A stretch of 64,000 nucleotides of DNA from Micrococcales bacterium (GTDB lineage: Bacteria; Actinomycetota; Actinomycetes; Actinomycetales; Microbacteriaceae). Below are positions 56,707 through 64,000 of this stretch, piece after piece. The stretch is taken from NCBI GenBank assembly GCA_947452985.1, contig CANGEU010000004.1, positions 39,654-103,653 of the forward strand, in the 5' to 3' direction. The notes below the pieces were generated by a model, which was not told the DNA's origin, searched no databases, and saw nothing but the letters and a program-made list of their open reading frames with translations. The position numbers and the translations under genes are program-made. Numbering within the stretch: the stretch's first letter is position 1; each line of letters starts with the position of its first letter.

Positions 56707-57045
56707 ATGGCTAAGTCTTCAGACGTTTTGGCGTACATGAGCGTTATGGACTATCGCAATGACTATACGCATAAAAGATTCAAAATGTTCAAGCTTTTCC
56801 TAAAGAAACACCATCCCAAACTTCATCAGCTTTATTTCGTCCCAGCTTGGATTACAGCTGGGTTTGCCGCAATTTGGTTGGCTCTCATGTTTAGCGTTCC
56901 GGAATTTGCCATGTCTTTGCTCCCAGTTCTTATCAGCCTTGCAGTCGTAATGATTGTCAATGGACTTATTTGCCAATACATTGGGGTATCAAGGCTTTTA
57001 GACAGCGGCCTTATCGACGACATAGATCCGGAGCACATGCCTTGA
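56707..57045 (+). CDS. Small two-helix membrane protein A of a tandem pair (112 aa), unrecognised
   Basis: A basic N-terminal cytoplasmic segment (HKRFKMFKLFLKKHHPK), two hydrophobic helices (PAWITAGFAAIWLALMF and LLPVLISLAVVMIVNGLI) and an acidic tail ending in DPEHMP. Begins 24 nt after tRNA-Gly, ATG with a GGGGAT site. The following gene has the same length, topology and end motif, so I read them as diverged tandem duplicates. No family recognised. Confidence 0.75.
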   Translation: MAKSSDVLAYMSVMDYRNDYTHKRFKMFKLFLKKHHPKLHQLYFVPAWITAGFAAIWLALMFSVPEFAMSLLPVLISLAVVMIVNGLICQYIGVSRLLDSGLIDDIDPEHMP

Positions 57046-57380
57046 AACCATCTCGTAAAGACATCATTTTGTTCATGATGGGAAACGACGCTCGTTTTCG
57101 CTCTAGCGACCGAAATGTCCTAACCAAGAAGATTCTCAAGACCCTCAAGAAGGAAAACCCTAACCGTTATTGGGGTTTTCACGGGTCTATTTACGGGCTC
57201 CTAGCTGTTTTACTAATCGTTGCTTATTTCATGGTTCAAGATGCCTACGGTGACGTAATGCCGTACGCGTACACGATGCTAGCGTTGATGTTTGCTGGTA
57301 TTCCATTACTCGGCTACACGGGTTTCAAGATGTATGAAACATACTTCGCTAAGCACCCAGAAGACTTCCCGAGGGACTAA
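57042..57380 (+). CDS. Small two-helix membrane protein B of a tandem pair (112 aa), unrecognised
   Basis: Starts at TTG 57042 overlapping the stop of gene A (TTGA); the track start 56970 is upstream in another frame of gene A. Basic N-terminus (LTKKILKTLKKENPNR), two helices (YGLLAVLLIVAYFMV and YTMLALMFAGIPLLGY) and an end HPEDFPRD that mirrors DPEHMP of gene A. Stop overlaps the nei stop by 3 nt, tail to tail. Likely made with gene A by coupled translation; function unknown. Confidence 0.75.
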   Translation: MKPSRKDIILFMMGNDARFRSSDRNVLTKKILKTLKKENPNRYWGFHGSIYGLLAVLLIVAYFMVQDAYGDVMPYAYTMLALMFAGIPLLGYTGFKMYETYFAKHPEDFPRD

Positions 57381-58174
57381 CGCTGACACTTTGGGCAGAA
57401 ATAGAGCTTCCGCCCGGCCATAACCTCTAGAACAATGTTCGTTTTGCATTTGCGGCATGGTTCGCCGTTTCGCTTGTAAACATGGTGACGTTCCGGTTTA
57501 CCTGGGTCTTCATCGAGGAAACCATCGCGGGTGAGCATGACTCCGTGAATTACTCCAAGTGCGAGTAGGTGCACGGAATCTTTCCAGAGTTCTTTGATTT
57601 GCTTTGGTGTGAGCTGGCTACCTGGAGTGTGCGGGTTGATCTTGGCCCTGTAAAGGATTTCGGCGCGGTAAACATTGCCGATACCGGCGATTACGTCTTG
57701 GTTCATCAGCAGCAGGCCGATTGCCGTTTTTGATGTGCTGATGTTCTTTTGGAAGCGTTTGAACTCTGTTCCGTCGTCGGGGTTGAGTGGGTCTGGTCCG
57801 AGTCTTTGCATGAGCTTGGCCAGTTCATGAGTTTCGATAAGTTCGCAGATGGTTGGTCCACGAAGGTCGGCCATGTCGGTTTTGGTGAAGAAGCGTGCTC
57901 TCACTTGACCTTGAACTTCGGGTAGTTCTCCGTCTTGGAGTTTGACGAAACGCCATTTGCCATAGATACCGAGATGGATGCGCAAGGTTTGGCCGTTATC
58001 GAAGTCTAGAAACATCTGTTTGCCGATAGCCCAGGCTTTGGTGAGCGTGTGGTTGGAGATGAGCTTGGCGCTCGCAGTGAAGCGGCCTTGAGGTGAATCT
58101 ACGGTCAGTTTCCTGCCGGCAAACAGTTCGTTGAAGCTGTTTGCTATTCGGTGGACTGTGTGACCCTCAGGCAC
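57377..58174 (-). CDS. Fpg/Nei-family DNA glycosylase (Nei-like)
   Basis: Base-excision repair glycosylase/AP lyase. MPEGHTVHR at the start supplies catalytic Pro2 and Glu3; the H2TH region holds IGNVYRAEILYRAKINPH and the C-terminus has a four-Cys zinc finger (CRKC ... CPKC). 265 aa. Sits 0 nt after rpiB, the conserved actinobacterial rpiB-nei pair. Substrate range (oxidised pyrimidines versus purines) cannot be fixed from sequence. Confidence 0.92.
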   Translation of the reverse strand: MPEGHTVHRIANSFNELFAGRKLTVDSPQGRFTASAKLISNHTLTKAWAIGKQMFLDFDNGQTLRIHLGIYGKWRFVKLQDGELPEVQGQVRARFFTKTDMADLRGPTICELIETHELAKLMQRLGPDPLNPDDGTEFKRFQKNISTSKTAIGLLLMNQDVIAGIGNVYRAEILYRAKINPHTPGSQLTPKQIKELWKDSVHLLALGVIHGVMLTRDGFLDEDPGKPERHHVYKRNGEPCRKCKTNIVLEVMAGRKLYFCPKCQR

Positions 58175-58648
58175 TTAGATGTGTACTTCGCCTGAAGTTT
58201 CGTAGATGCCGATCTTGTTGATTCGGCGAACGTGGCGTTCATCGTTGCTAAAAGGTTCGGCGATGAAAAGTTTGATGAGGTGCAGAACCTCTTCTTGCGA
58301 GTGCTGGCGGGCGCCTACGGCGATTACGTTGGCGTCGTTGTGTTCACGGGCAAGTTTGGCGGTTGATTCGTTCCAGACCAGTGCTGCACGAATACCTTCA
58401 ACCTTGTTTGCTGCAATCTGTTCGCCGTTTCCCGAGCCACCGAGGACAATTCCGAGTGCTTGCACGCCTGCTTTTTGGTCGGCGGTCACCGCGAGCGCTG
58501 CATTAATACAGAAACCTGGGTAGTCATCCAGTGCGTCGTAGTGGTCTGGACCGTGGTCGAAAACGTTGTGGCCATCCTTGGTTAATTCCTCAATTAGATA
58601 GTGAGAAAGTTCTAAACCTGCGTGGTCGGTGGCGATGTGGATGCGCAT
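58175..58648 (-). CDS. rpiB: Ribose-5-phosphate isomerase B
   Basis: Interconverts ribose 5-phosphate and ribulose 5-phosphate in the pentose phosphate pathway. ATDHAGLEL at the N-terminus and LGGSGNGEQIAANK, the mycobacterial-type active site with Glu76 instead of a catalytic Cys. 157 aa. ATG stands 7 nt after a TAGCCT box, so it may be leaderless. Divergent from pepN. Confidence 0.95.
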   Translation of the reverse strand: MRIHIATDHAGLELSHYLIEELTKDGHNVFDHGPDHYDALDDYPGFCINAALAVTADQKAGVQALGIVLGGSGNGEQIAANKVEGIRAALVWNESTAKLAREHNDANVIAVGARQHSQEEVLHLIKLFIAEPFSNDERHVRRINKIGIYETSGEVHI

Positions 58649-58698
58649 AGTGTCTAGGCTAGTGGAGAACCCTTTATTGGATTGACAGGAAACTATAA

Positions 58699-61236
58699 AT
58701 GCCAGGCGAAAACCTAACCAGAATTGAAGCTGCCGATCGTGCCGGACTACTCACAGTTGAGTCGTACCGCATTGAGTTGGACCTAACAACTTCAGAGACC
58801 ACATTCCGTTCGAAGACCACCGTTCGTTTCGGTTCCTCATCGGTTGGTGCTTCTACCTTCATTGATGCAATTACCTCTTCGGTTCACTCGATCACCTTGA
58901 ACGGTGAATCACTGCCGGTTTCGTTGGCCGATGGGGTTCGCATTGAGCTTCCTAACCTGGCTGCAGCTAACGAGCTAGTTGTTGACGCTGACATGTTCTA
59001 CATGAACACCGGTGAAGGTCTGCACAGATTTGTTGACCCAGCCGATGGTGAGGTTTACCTTTACTCGCAGTTCGAGGTGCCAGACAGCCGCCGTGTGTTC
59101 GCGGTATTCGAGCAGCCTGACTTGAAGGCAACCTTCCAGTTCGTTGCTACTACCCCAGCTCACTGGACGGTTATTTCTAACCAGACCACCCCAAAGCCAG
59201 TTTCTTTGGCGGACGGCAAGTCGCTTTGGGAGTTCTCTCCTACCCCACGCATTTCTTCCTACATCACCGCGCTTATTGCCGGTCCTTACGTGGGCGAGAC
59301 TTCGTCGTTGGTTTCTTCAAATGGCAAGACCATTCCTCTGGGCTTCTGGTGCCGTTCATCTTTGAAGCAGTACCTAGATCACGACTACTTGTTCGAGATC
59401 ACTCGCGCCGGCTTTGAGTTCTTCGAGAAGACCTTCAGCACTCCTTACCCGTTTGAGAAGTACGACCAGATCATGGCTCCAGACTTCAACGCCGGTGCGA
59501 TGGAGAACGCCGGTGCGGTTACCTTCAACGAGATTTATGTGTTCCGTGGCGCTTCTTCTGAGGCCATTCAGGAGCGTCGTGTTGTGACCATCCTGCACGA
59601 GCTTGCTCACATGTGGTTCGGCGACCTAGTAACCATGCGTTGGTGGAACGACCTATGGCTAAACGAGTCATTCGCCGAGTACACCTCAACCTTGGCTACC
59701 GCTGAAGCAACTTCATGGGACGAAGCTTGGACCACCTTCGCTTCCGGCGAGAAGGCTTGGGCTTACCGTGCCGACCAATTGTCGACCACTCACCCAATCG
59801 TTGCCGAGATCAATGACCTCGAAGACGTAATGATCAACTTCGACGGCATTACCTACGCAAAGGGCGCTTCAGTTCTAAAGCAGCTGGCCGCTTGGGTTGG
59901 TCGCGATGCTTTTGCTGCCGGTGTTGCCGAGTACTTCAAGAAGCACGCATTCGGTAACGCCGTGCTTGCAGACCTACTGGTTGAACTTGAGAAGTCTTCA
60001 GGTCGCGACCTAAAGGCTTGGTCGAAGCAGTGGCTAGAGACCGCTGGTGTGAACAAGCTAGAGCTAGATCTAGGGGTTGACGCTTCTGGCGTTATCACCA
60101 AGTTCAACATTTTGCAGTCGGCGATTGCTGAATACCCAACCATTCGCGATCACCGCATGGCTGTAGGTTTCTACAACCTGGTTGACGGCAAGATCATTCG
60201 CACCGACCGCGTGGAACTAGACGTTTCTGGTGTTTCCACCGAGGTTCCTTCGTTCGTGGGTAAGGCTCGTCCGGATCTAATTCTTCTAAACGACGACGAC
60301 CTGGCTTACGCCAAGATCCGCCTCGACGACTCGTCATGGAAGTTCGCACTTGAGAACCTAGACAAGTTCGATGACTCGCTTGCTCGCACTCTAATCTGGA
60401 TGGCAGCTTGGGACGCAATGCGCGATGGGGAGACTCCTGCCCGCGACTTTGTTGACCTTGTTTTGAACAACATCCAGTCGGAGACCCAGGGTTCGGCTCT
60501 TCAGACCCTAATGCGCCAGTTGGTTACCACCAGCGCCTACTACGTTGCTCGTGACACTCAGGATGCCACCTTTACCAAGATTGCCAAGCGCCTTTGGGAA
60601 CTGGTTTTGGCTGCTGAAGCCGGTAGTGACGCTCAGTACATGTTCCTCAAGTTCTGGGCTATCTATGCTCGTGGAGAGTTCGCAGACACCATGGAACAAC
60701 TAATGTCCGGCGAATTGCAGCTTCCTGGCCGCGAGATCGACCAAGACCAGCGCTGGTGGCTCATCATGTCGCTGGTTGCAGTTGAGCGACTTGGCAAGGC
60801 GGACATCGAAGCTGAGTTGGCTAAGGACAACACCGCTAACGGTCAGAAGTTCGCCTTCCACGCTGAAGGTGCTCTTCCTGGAAACAAGCAGGCATACTTC
60901 GATCGCCTAGTGAACGACAAGGAACTATCGAACACCCTGATTGGTGAAGGTGTAATTGCCTTCCAAGAGCACTGGGATTCGAACGACTTTGTTCCATTCG
61001 TTGACCAGTACTTCGACATGGTTCTGCCTGCATGGGAATCCAGGACCTTCAAGATTGCCGAATACCTAATCGAGGGTCTCTACCCAACCGCTCTGGCATC
61101 GGAGTCCTTGGTGAAGCGCACTCAGGACTTCATCAACAGCCCAGAGATTTCCTCGAAGCCTGCACTGAAGCGCATCTTGATGGAAAACTTGGATAACGTA
61201 ACCCGAGCACTCAAGGTACAAAAGGCCGATAAGTAA
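58699..61236 (+). CDS. pepN: Aminopeptidase N (M1 family)
   Basis: Zinc metallopeptidase removing N-terminal residues from peptides. GAMENAG exopeptidase motif, HELAHMWFG with zinc ligands near residues 301-305 and the third ligand E in NDLWLNESFAEY, plus the ERAP1-like C-terminal helical domain. 845 aa, cytoplasmic (no signal peptide). ATG with an AGGAA site. Gene order rpiB/pepN matches the mycobacterial block. Overlaps mscS by one base. Confidence 0.96.
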   Translation: MPGENLTRIEAADRAGLLTVESYRIELDLTTSETTFRSKTTVRFGSSSVGASTFIDAITSSVHSITLNGESLPVSLADGVRIELPNLAAANELVVDADMFYMNTGEGLHRFVDPADGEVYLYSQFEVPDSRRVFAVFEQPDLKATFQFVATTPAHWTVISNQTTPKPVSLADGKSLWEFSPTPRISSYITALIAGPYVGETSSLVSSNGKTIPLGFWCRSSLKQYLDHDYLFEITRAGFEFFEKTFSTPYPFEKYDQIMAPDFNAGAMENAGAVTFNEIYVFRGASSEAIQERRVVTILHELAHMWFGDLVTMRWWNDLWLNESFAEYTSTLATAEATSWDEAWTTFASGEKAWAYRADQLSTTHPIVAEINDLEDVMINFDGITYAKGASVLKQLAAWVGRDAFAAGVAEYFKKHAFGNAVLADLLVELEKSSGRDLKAWSKQWLETAGVNKLELDLGVDASGVITKFNILQSAIAEYPTIRDHRMAVGFYNLVDGKIIRTDRVELDVSGVSTEVPSFVGKARPDLILLNDDDLAYAKIRLDDSSWKFALENLDKFDDSLARTLIWMAAWDAMRDGETPARDFVDLVLNNIQSETQGSALQTLMRQLVTTSAYYVARDTQDATFTKIAKRLWELVLAAEAGSDAQYMFLKFWAIYARGEFADTMEQLMSGELQLPGREIDQDQRWWLIMSLVAVERLGKADIEAELAKDNTANGQKFAFHAEGALPGNKQAYFDRLVNDKELSNTLIGEGVIAFQEHWDSNDFVPFVDQYFDMVLPAWESRTFKIAEYLIEGLYPTALASESLVKRTQDFINSPEISSKPALKRILMENLDNVTRALKVQKADK

Positions 61237-62120
61237 TGAACGCCGCTTGGTTCACTGAATTCTGGACTAACTACCAGACCCCAATTCACGTTGTGCTGAT
61301 TCTGCTGATTGCAGTTATCGGTCGAGCGTTGCTGTTGGTTTCAGTGCGCCGAGTGGTTTCCGGTGTTGTTTCAGGTGTGAAGTCGGAAGCTAAGGCTGTT
61401 GCCGAAGATTCCGAATCTCCATTGGTGAAGGCTCGCGTAGTTCAGCGAACCAAGACCATTGGTTCGGTTCTTTCGAACTTCATCACCTGGGGCATCGCAC
61501 TGATCACGGTAACCATGCTTCTAAACGAGCTAGGCGTTCAGGTGGGCGCCCTAATTGCCGGCGCTGGAATCTTGGGTGCTGCGGTTGGTTTCGGCGCTCA
61601 GTCGCTGGTTCGTGACCTAATTAGCGGTCTGTTCATCGTCTTCGAGGACCAATACGGCGTTGGCGATGTGGTTGACCTTGGTGAAGTCAAGGGTGCCATC
61701 GAAGCGGTTGGTCTTCGGGTAACCCAGGTTCGCGACGTTGAAGGAACTCTTTGGTATGTCCGAAACGGCGAGATTGCCCGCGTTGGCAACAAGTCGCAAG
61801 GGTTCAGCCGAGTAATCGTTGACCTTTCCTTCGACCCTTCGGTTGATGTTGAGAAAGCCAAGAAGGCGATGTTGGCAGCAGCCAGCTCGGTTACCAAATC
61901 CAAGGATGTTGGCTCGCTACTTGTTGGTTCGGCCGAAGTTTGGGGCATCCAAGCACTATCGGGCGACTCACTGGTTATCCGCTTGGTGCAGCAGGTCTCC
62001 CCTAAAGCCGTCGACGATGTTGCTCGCGAAGTTCGCGCAGCCCTAGTGTCGGAATTGAAGAAAGCAAAAGTTTCACTCGCTTCAACCGGCAACAGCTTCA
62101 CCGTGAACCTAAAGAAATAA
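61236..62120 (+). CDS. Small-conductance mechanosensitive channel (MscS family)
   Basis: Releases solutes on hypo-osmotic shock. One N-terminal helix (VVLILLIAVIGRALLLVSV), further helices and the pore helix region GAAVGFGAQSLVRDLISGLFIVFEDQYGVGDVV, then the beta domain (ATLWYVRNGEI-like WYVRNGEIARVGN) and cytosolic cage. 294 aa. Starts on the last base of the pepN stop (TAATG) and is followed after one nucleotide by glbO. Confidence 0.92.
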   Translation: MNAAWFTEFWTNYQTPIHVVLILLIAVIGRALLLVSVRRVVSGVVSGVKSEAKAVAEDSESPLVKARVVQRTKTIGSVLSNFITWGIALITVTMLLNELGVQVGALIAGAGILGAAVGFGAQSLVRDLISGLFIVFEDQYGVGDVVDLGEVKGAIEAVGLRVTQVRDVEGTLWYVRNGEIARVGNKSQGFSRVIVDLSFDPSVDVEKAKKAMLAAASSVTKSKDVGSLLVGSAEVWGIQALSGDSLVIRLVQQVSPKAVDDVAREVRAALVSELKKAKVSLASTGNSFTVNLKK

Positions 62121-62121
62121 C

Positions 62122-62502
62122 TTGGACGAAATCTTCTTCGAGCAAATAGGTGGAACGCAAGTATTCACCAAATTGGTCGACAAGTTTTATGAAGGCGTGG
62201 CCGAAGATCCACTTCTTCGCCCGATGTATCCAGAAGAAGACCTAGGACCGGCCAAAGAACGCTTACGCATGTTTCTAGAGCAGTATTGGGGCGGACCTCA
62301 CACCTACTCGGAACTTCGAGGTCACCCACGGCTTCGCATGAGACACAATGTCTTCCCAATTACCCGTGCCGCCAAGGATGCCTGGCTAAAGCACATGCGT
62401 GCCGCGGTCGATACTCTTGAGCTTTCGCCATTAGACGACGCAACGCTTTGGGACTATTTGGATCGAGCAGCGCACTCGCTGATCAATACTCTCGGACGCT
62501 AG
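62122..62502 (+). CDS. glbO: Group II truncated hemoglobin (trHbO)
   Basis: 126-aa heme protein binding O2 or NO. FFEQIGGTQVFTKLVDKFY, YPEEDLGPAKERLRMFLEQYWGGP with the group II signature, and the proximal histidine in RHNVFPIT. TTG start one nucleotide after the mscS stop (TAA-C-TTG), so translation must be coupled. Tail-to-tail overlap of 4 bp with the DUF1801 gene. Confidence 0.93.
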   Translation: MDEIFFEQIGGTQVFTKLVDKFYEGVAEDPLLRPMYPEEDLGPAKERLRMFLEQYWGGPHTYSELRGHPRLRMRHNVFPITRAAKDAWLKHMRAAVDTLELSPLDDATLWDYLDRAAHSLINTLGR

Positions 62503-62846
62503 CTAAGCTCTTTCAGCCTGGCGTCGATGATCTTCTTCACAAGAGCCTTCGGAAGAATTTGATCAGAAGCAAATTGGAACGAGTTCTTAGAAACAACAAA
62601 ACCTTCAAGGTCTGCAGCCAAACCTGCCAACACTTCAGCGCTAGGAGTTGAAAAGCTCATGTGGTTCTTGTGAGCACACATTCCAACCACAATCTTGTCG
62701 TTGAACTTGAACTGAGCCGACTTCCACATGATTGCCTGTTCTAGCTCAGGCTTGATCTCGAGAATGAGCTCGCGCATGGCAATCAGGGTTGAGCGCTTTG
62801 GCTCATCTTGGGCTTCGATGTATTCGGTAACTTCTGCAACTGACAT
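62499..62846 (-). CDS. DUF1801-family protein (YdhG-like)
   Basis: 115 aa with the family pattern TLIAMRELILEIKPELEQAIMWKSAQFKFNDKIVVGM and a closing SFQFASDQILPKALVKKIIDARLKEL. Small alpha/beta fold resembling iron-chaperone/frataxin-like YdhG; role unproven. Single gene on the minus strand between glbO and the DUF2975 pair. Confidence 0.85.
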   Translation of the reverse strand: MSVAEVTEYIEAQDEPKRSTLIAMRELILEIKPELEQAIMWKSAQFKFNDKIVVGMCAHKNHMSFSTPSAEVLAGLAADLEGFVVSKNSFQFASDQILPKALVKKIIDARLKELS

Positions 62847-62873
62847 ATTCAGATTTTAGTCACATATGAACTG

Positions 62874-62902
62874 TTGTTTATCGATACATTGTTATACGAT
62901 AC
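62874..62902 (+). promoter_or_regulatory. AT-rich promoter/operator region of the DUF2975-HTH pair
   Basis: Contains TTGTTT (62874-62879), TACGAT (62895-62900; spacer 15) and two CGATAC repeats 15 bp apart (62882-62887 and 62897-62902), the first within the palindrome TATCGATA. The repeats are a plausible binding site for the HTH protein encoded downstream. Confidence 0.4.
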
Positions 62903-62928
62903 AAATACCAACAAATCAGGGGGTCTGA

Positions 62929-63414
62929 ATGAACACAATTGAACGCATTTCCTACATCGCAGGAAGCACTCTCCTTTGGCTGATTTTTGCCATGGGTGGT
63001 CTAGTCACTGCCGTTATCGTTCCCATTTTGAGCAGCGACCTGGTTACCACCTACAGTGAATACGCCAACGACCGAGTGGTGATTCAACTTCTTATGACTA
63101 TGCCGGCACTGATTGGCATGCTCATTGTCTTAGCTGTTTTGCTGCTCCTTCGACTCATACACAATGACCGAATTCTTAGCGTGAGTGCTTACAAGTGGGT
63201 TCAAGCGTTATCGATCAGCGCTTTCGGTTTGGCGTTTTCCCTACTAACCATCGGATTCTGGTTGAACAGTAAAAACACTTTTCCCCCACTCATCGCAGTC
63301 ATCGTTGCAACCGGTTCACTAATTGCCCTTGCGGTTGGTTTTGTGACTTTGACCTTGCGGTCATTACTAAAGCGAGCTACAACTGCTATCGAAGAACTTG
63401 AGGGTGTCATCTAA
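62929..63414 (+). CDS. DUF2975 membrane protein
   Basis: 161 aa with four predicted membrane helices (LLWLIFAMGGLVTAVIVPIL, MTMPALIGMLIVLAVLLLLR, ALSISAFGLAFSLLTIGFW, LIAVIVATGSLIALAVGFV). Strong GGGGG ribosome site 5 nt before ATG. DUF2975 genes are typically followed by a YozG-type HTH gene, as here with a 1-bp overlap. Function unknown; pairs of this type are thought to sense and signal at the membrane. Confidence 0.85.
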   Translation: MNTIERISYIAGSTLLWLIFAMGGLVTAVIVPILSSDLVTTYSEYANDRVVIQLLMTMPALIGMLIVLAVLLLLRLIHNDRILSVSAYKWVQALSISAFGLAFSLLTIGFWLNSKNTFPPLIAVIVATGSLIALAVGFVTLTLRSLLKRATTAIEELEGVI

Positions 63415-63626
63415 TGCCGATAATTGTTGACTTTGAAAAACAGCGAAAAAAGCGCGGTCTGACCGTAGCTCAATTGGCGGATCGAATCGGAATAACCCAG
63501 GCAAACCTTTTTGTGTTGAAGAGCAACCGCGGCAAAGCCATCCGATTCAGCACTCTGGAAGCGCTCTGCCGAGAACTGGATTGCCAACCAGGAGACATAC
63601 TCACCTACGTGAGCGAGGAAGCCTAA
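63414..63626 (+). CDS. XRE-family HTH regulator (YozG/Cro-C1-like)
   Basis: 70-aa protein consisting almost only of a Cro/C1 helix-turn-helix: KKRGLTVAQLADRIGITQANLFVLKSNRG and TLEALCRELDCQPGDILTYV. Starts on the last base of the DUF2975 stop. Probably autoregulates the pair through the repeats at 62882-62902 (inference). Confidence 0.93.
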   Translation: MPIIVDFEKQRKKRGLTVAQLADRIGITQANLFVLKSNRGKAIRFSTLEALCRELDCQPGDILTYVSEEA

Positions 63627-64000
63627 AGACTCTGAGCAATCTTGGAGAGAATGTGCCCATTCATTGGGCTTAGTCGAACCCAGCCCTGAGTTTGGTAGAT
63701 CGGAACGACTTCGTTTTCGGTTAGGAAACCAAGCCCAGCTGCCACGAATGCCGCTCCGGTAGGAACCGGCGAATCGCCTTCCATTGAGCGACCCCAGATT
63801 TCACCTCGAATACGGGCGGCAATTGGTCCGCCAACCGACTCAGGAAGCGAGTCGGCAACCTCGGCGATTCCATCCTTAGCAATCTGGGTTAGAACTTCTT
63901 CTGAAACTTCACCGACAAGTTCCCAGCCGCTTCTCGGAGGCTGAATGCCAGACCATGGAGCACGAACCGAATCCGGAAGAACTACGAGGTACTTCCCTTT
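63623..64000 (-). CDS. Unrecognised conserved protein (partial, N-terminus off the right edge)
   Basis: Open from the right edge to the stop at 63623-63625, 125 codons, missing from the track. Reads KGKYLVVLPDSVRAPW, PRSGWELVGEVSEEVL, GIAEVADSLPESVGGP, ARIRGEIWGR and ends SPMNGHILSKIAQSL. No enzyme motif that I can name; the style resembles a hypothetical family common in actinobacteria. Stop overlaps the HTH gene stop by 2 nt. Confidence 0.7.
   Translation of the reverse strand, partial: KGKYLVVLPDSVRAPWSGIQPPRSGWELVGEVSEEVLTQIAKDGIAEVADSLPESVGGPIAARIRGEIWGRSMEGDSPVPTGAAFVAAGLGFLTENEVVPIYQTQGWVRLSPMNGHILSKIAQSL

Overview
The window reads as a contiguous piece of a chromosome from a small-genome actinobacterium. 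The best guess is Microbacteriaceae, close to the freshwater 'Luna' type (Rhodoluna/Aquiluna-like). Signs for this are base composition near 50% GC by eye, very tight packing (4-bp ATGA/GTGA overlaps, 1-2 nt gaps, no gap over 300 bp), many GTG/TTG starts, TANNNT -10 boxes 6-7 nt ahead of start codons (leaderless mRNAs), an actinobacterial SOS box, actinobacterial families (DUF4233, ClpP1/ClpP2 pair, long type IleS, VKOR, trHbO, SRAP/DnaE2) and CIRCE-HrcA. The species assignment is inference. The overall gene order (dgt ... glyS, uppS, recO, era, ybeY, phoH, rsmE, dnaJ2, hrcA, hemW, lepA / rpsT, holA, comEC-comEA ... rsfS, nadD, proA-proB, obg, rpmA, rplU, rne, ndk, folC, valS, clpX, clpP2-clpP1, tig, nei, rpiB, pepN, glbO) follows the conserved actinobacterial core block known, for example, from Mycobacterium tuberculosis.

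Region by region. 1-16.6 kb: one long minus-strand run from lepA down to a truncated dgt, holding translation quality control, heat-shock control (CIRCE, hrcA, dnaJ), ribosome maturation (rsmE, ybeY, phoH, era), leuA with a short Leu-codon leader peptide, recO, uppS, glyQS and dus. 16.7-24.4 kb: rpsT on the plus strand against an MFS exporter, then holA, comEC, comEA (DNA uptake) and leuS. 24.4-34 kb is the more variable part: pabB/pabC (p-aminobenzoate), an SRAP protein, a LexA-box-controlled DUF6504-dnaE2 mutagenesis cassette, an extradiol dioxygenase, deoC coupled to a small membrane ORF and an unrecognised secreted protein, a DUF167 protein and an unusual RpiB-like isomerase, closed by a terminator and tRNA-Ala.

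34-48.5 kb returns to the core block on the minus strand: rsfS, nadD, a 56-aa membrane protein absent from the ORF track, proA, proB, obgE, rpmA, rplU, rne, (plus-strand VKOR), ndk, DUF4233, folC, ileS. 48.6-62.5 kb: valS (divergent from ileS), BenE-type transporter, clpX, clpP2-clpP1, tig, tRNA-Pro, tRNA-Gly, a tandem pair of equal-length membrane proteins, nei, rpiB, pepN, mscS, glbO. 62.5-64 kb: DUF1801, a DUF2975/HTH pair and the C-terminal part of an unrecognised conserved protein.

No prophage, insertion sequence, CRISPR array or origin is visible. The most interesting signals are regulatory and accessory: the leuA leader, the pared-down SOS mutasome cassette, the secreted-protein/membrane-ORF/deoC unit, the tandem 112-aa membrane proteins, the RpiB-like protein with Asp in the catalytic Cys position, and repeated non-AUG restarts right after stop codons. 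I did not find a clearly new multi-gene system.
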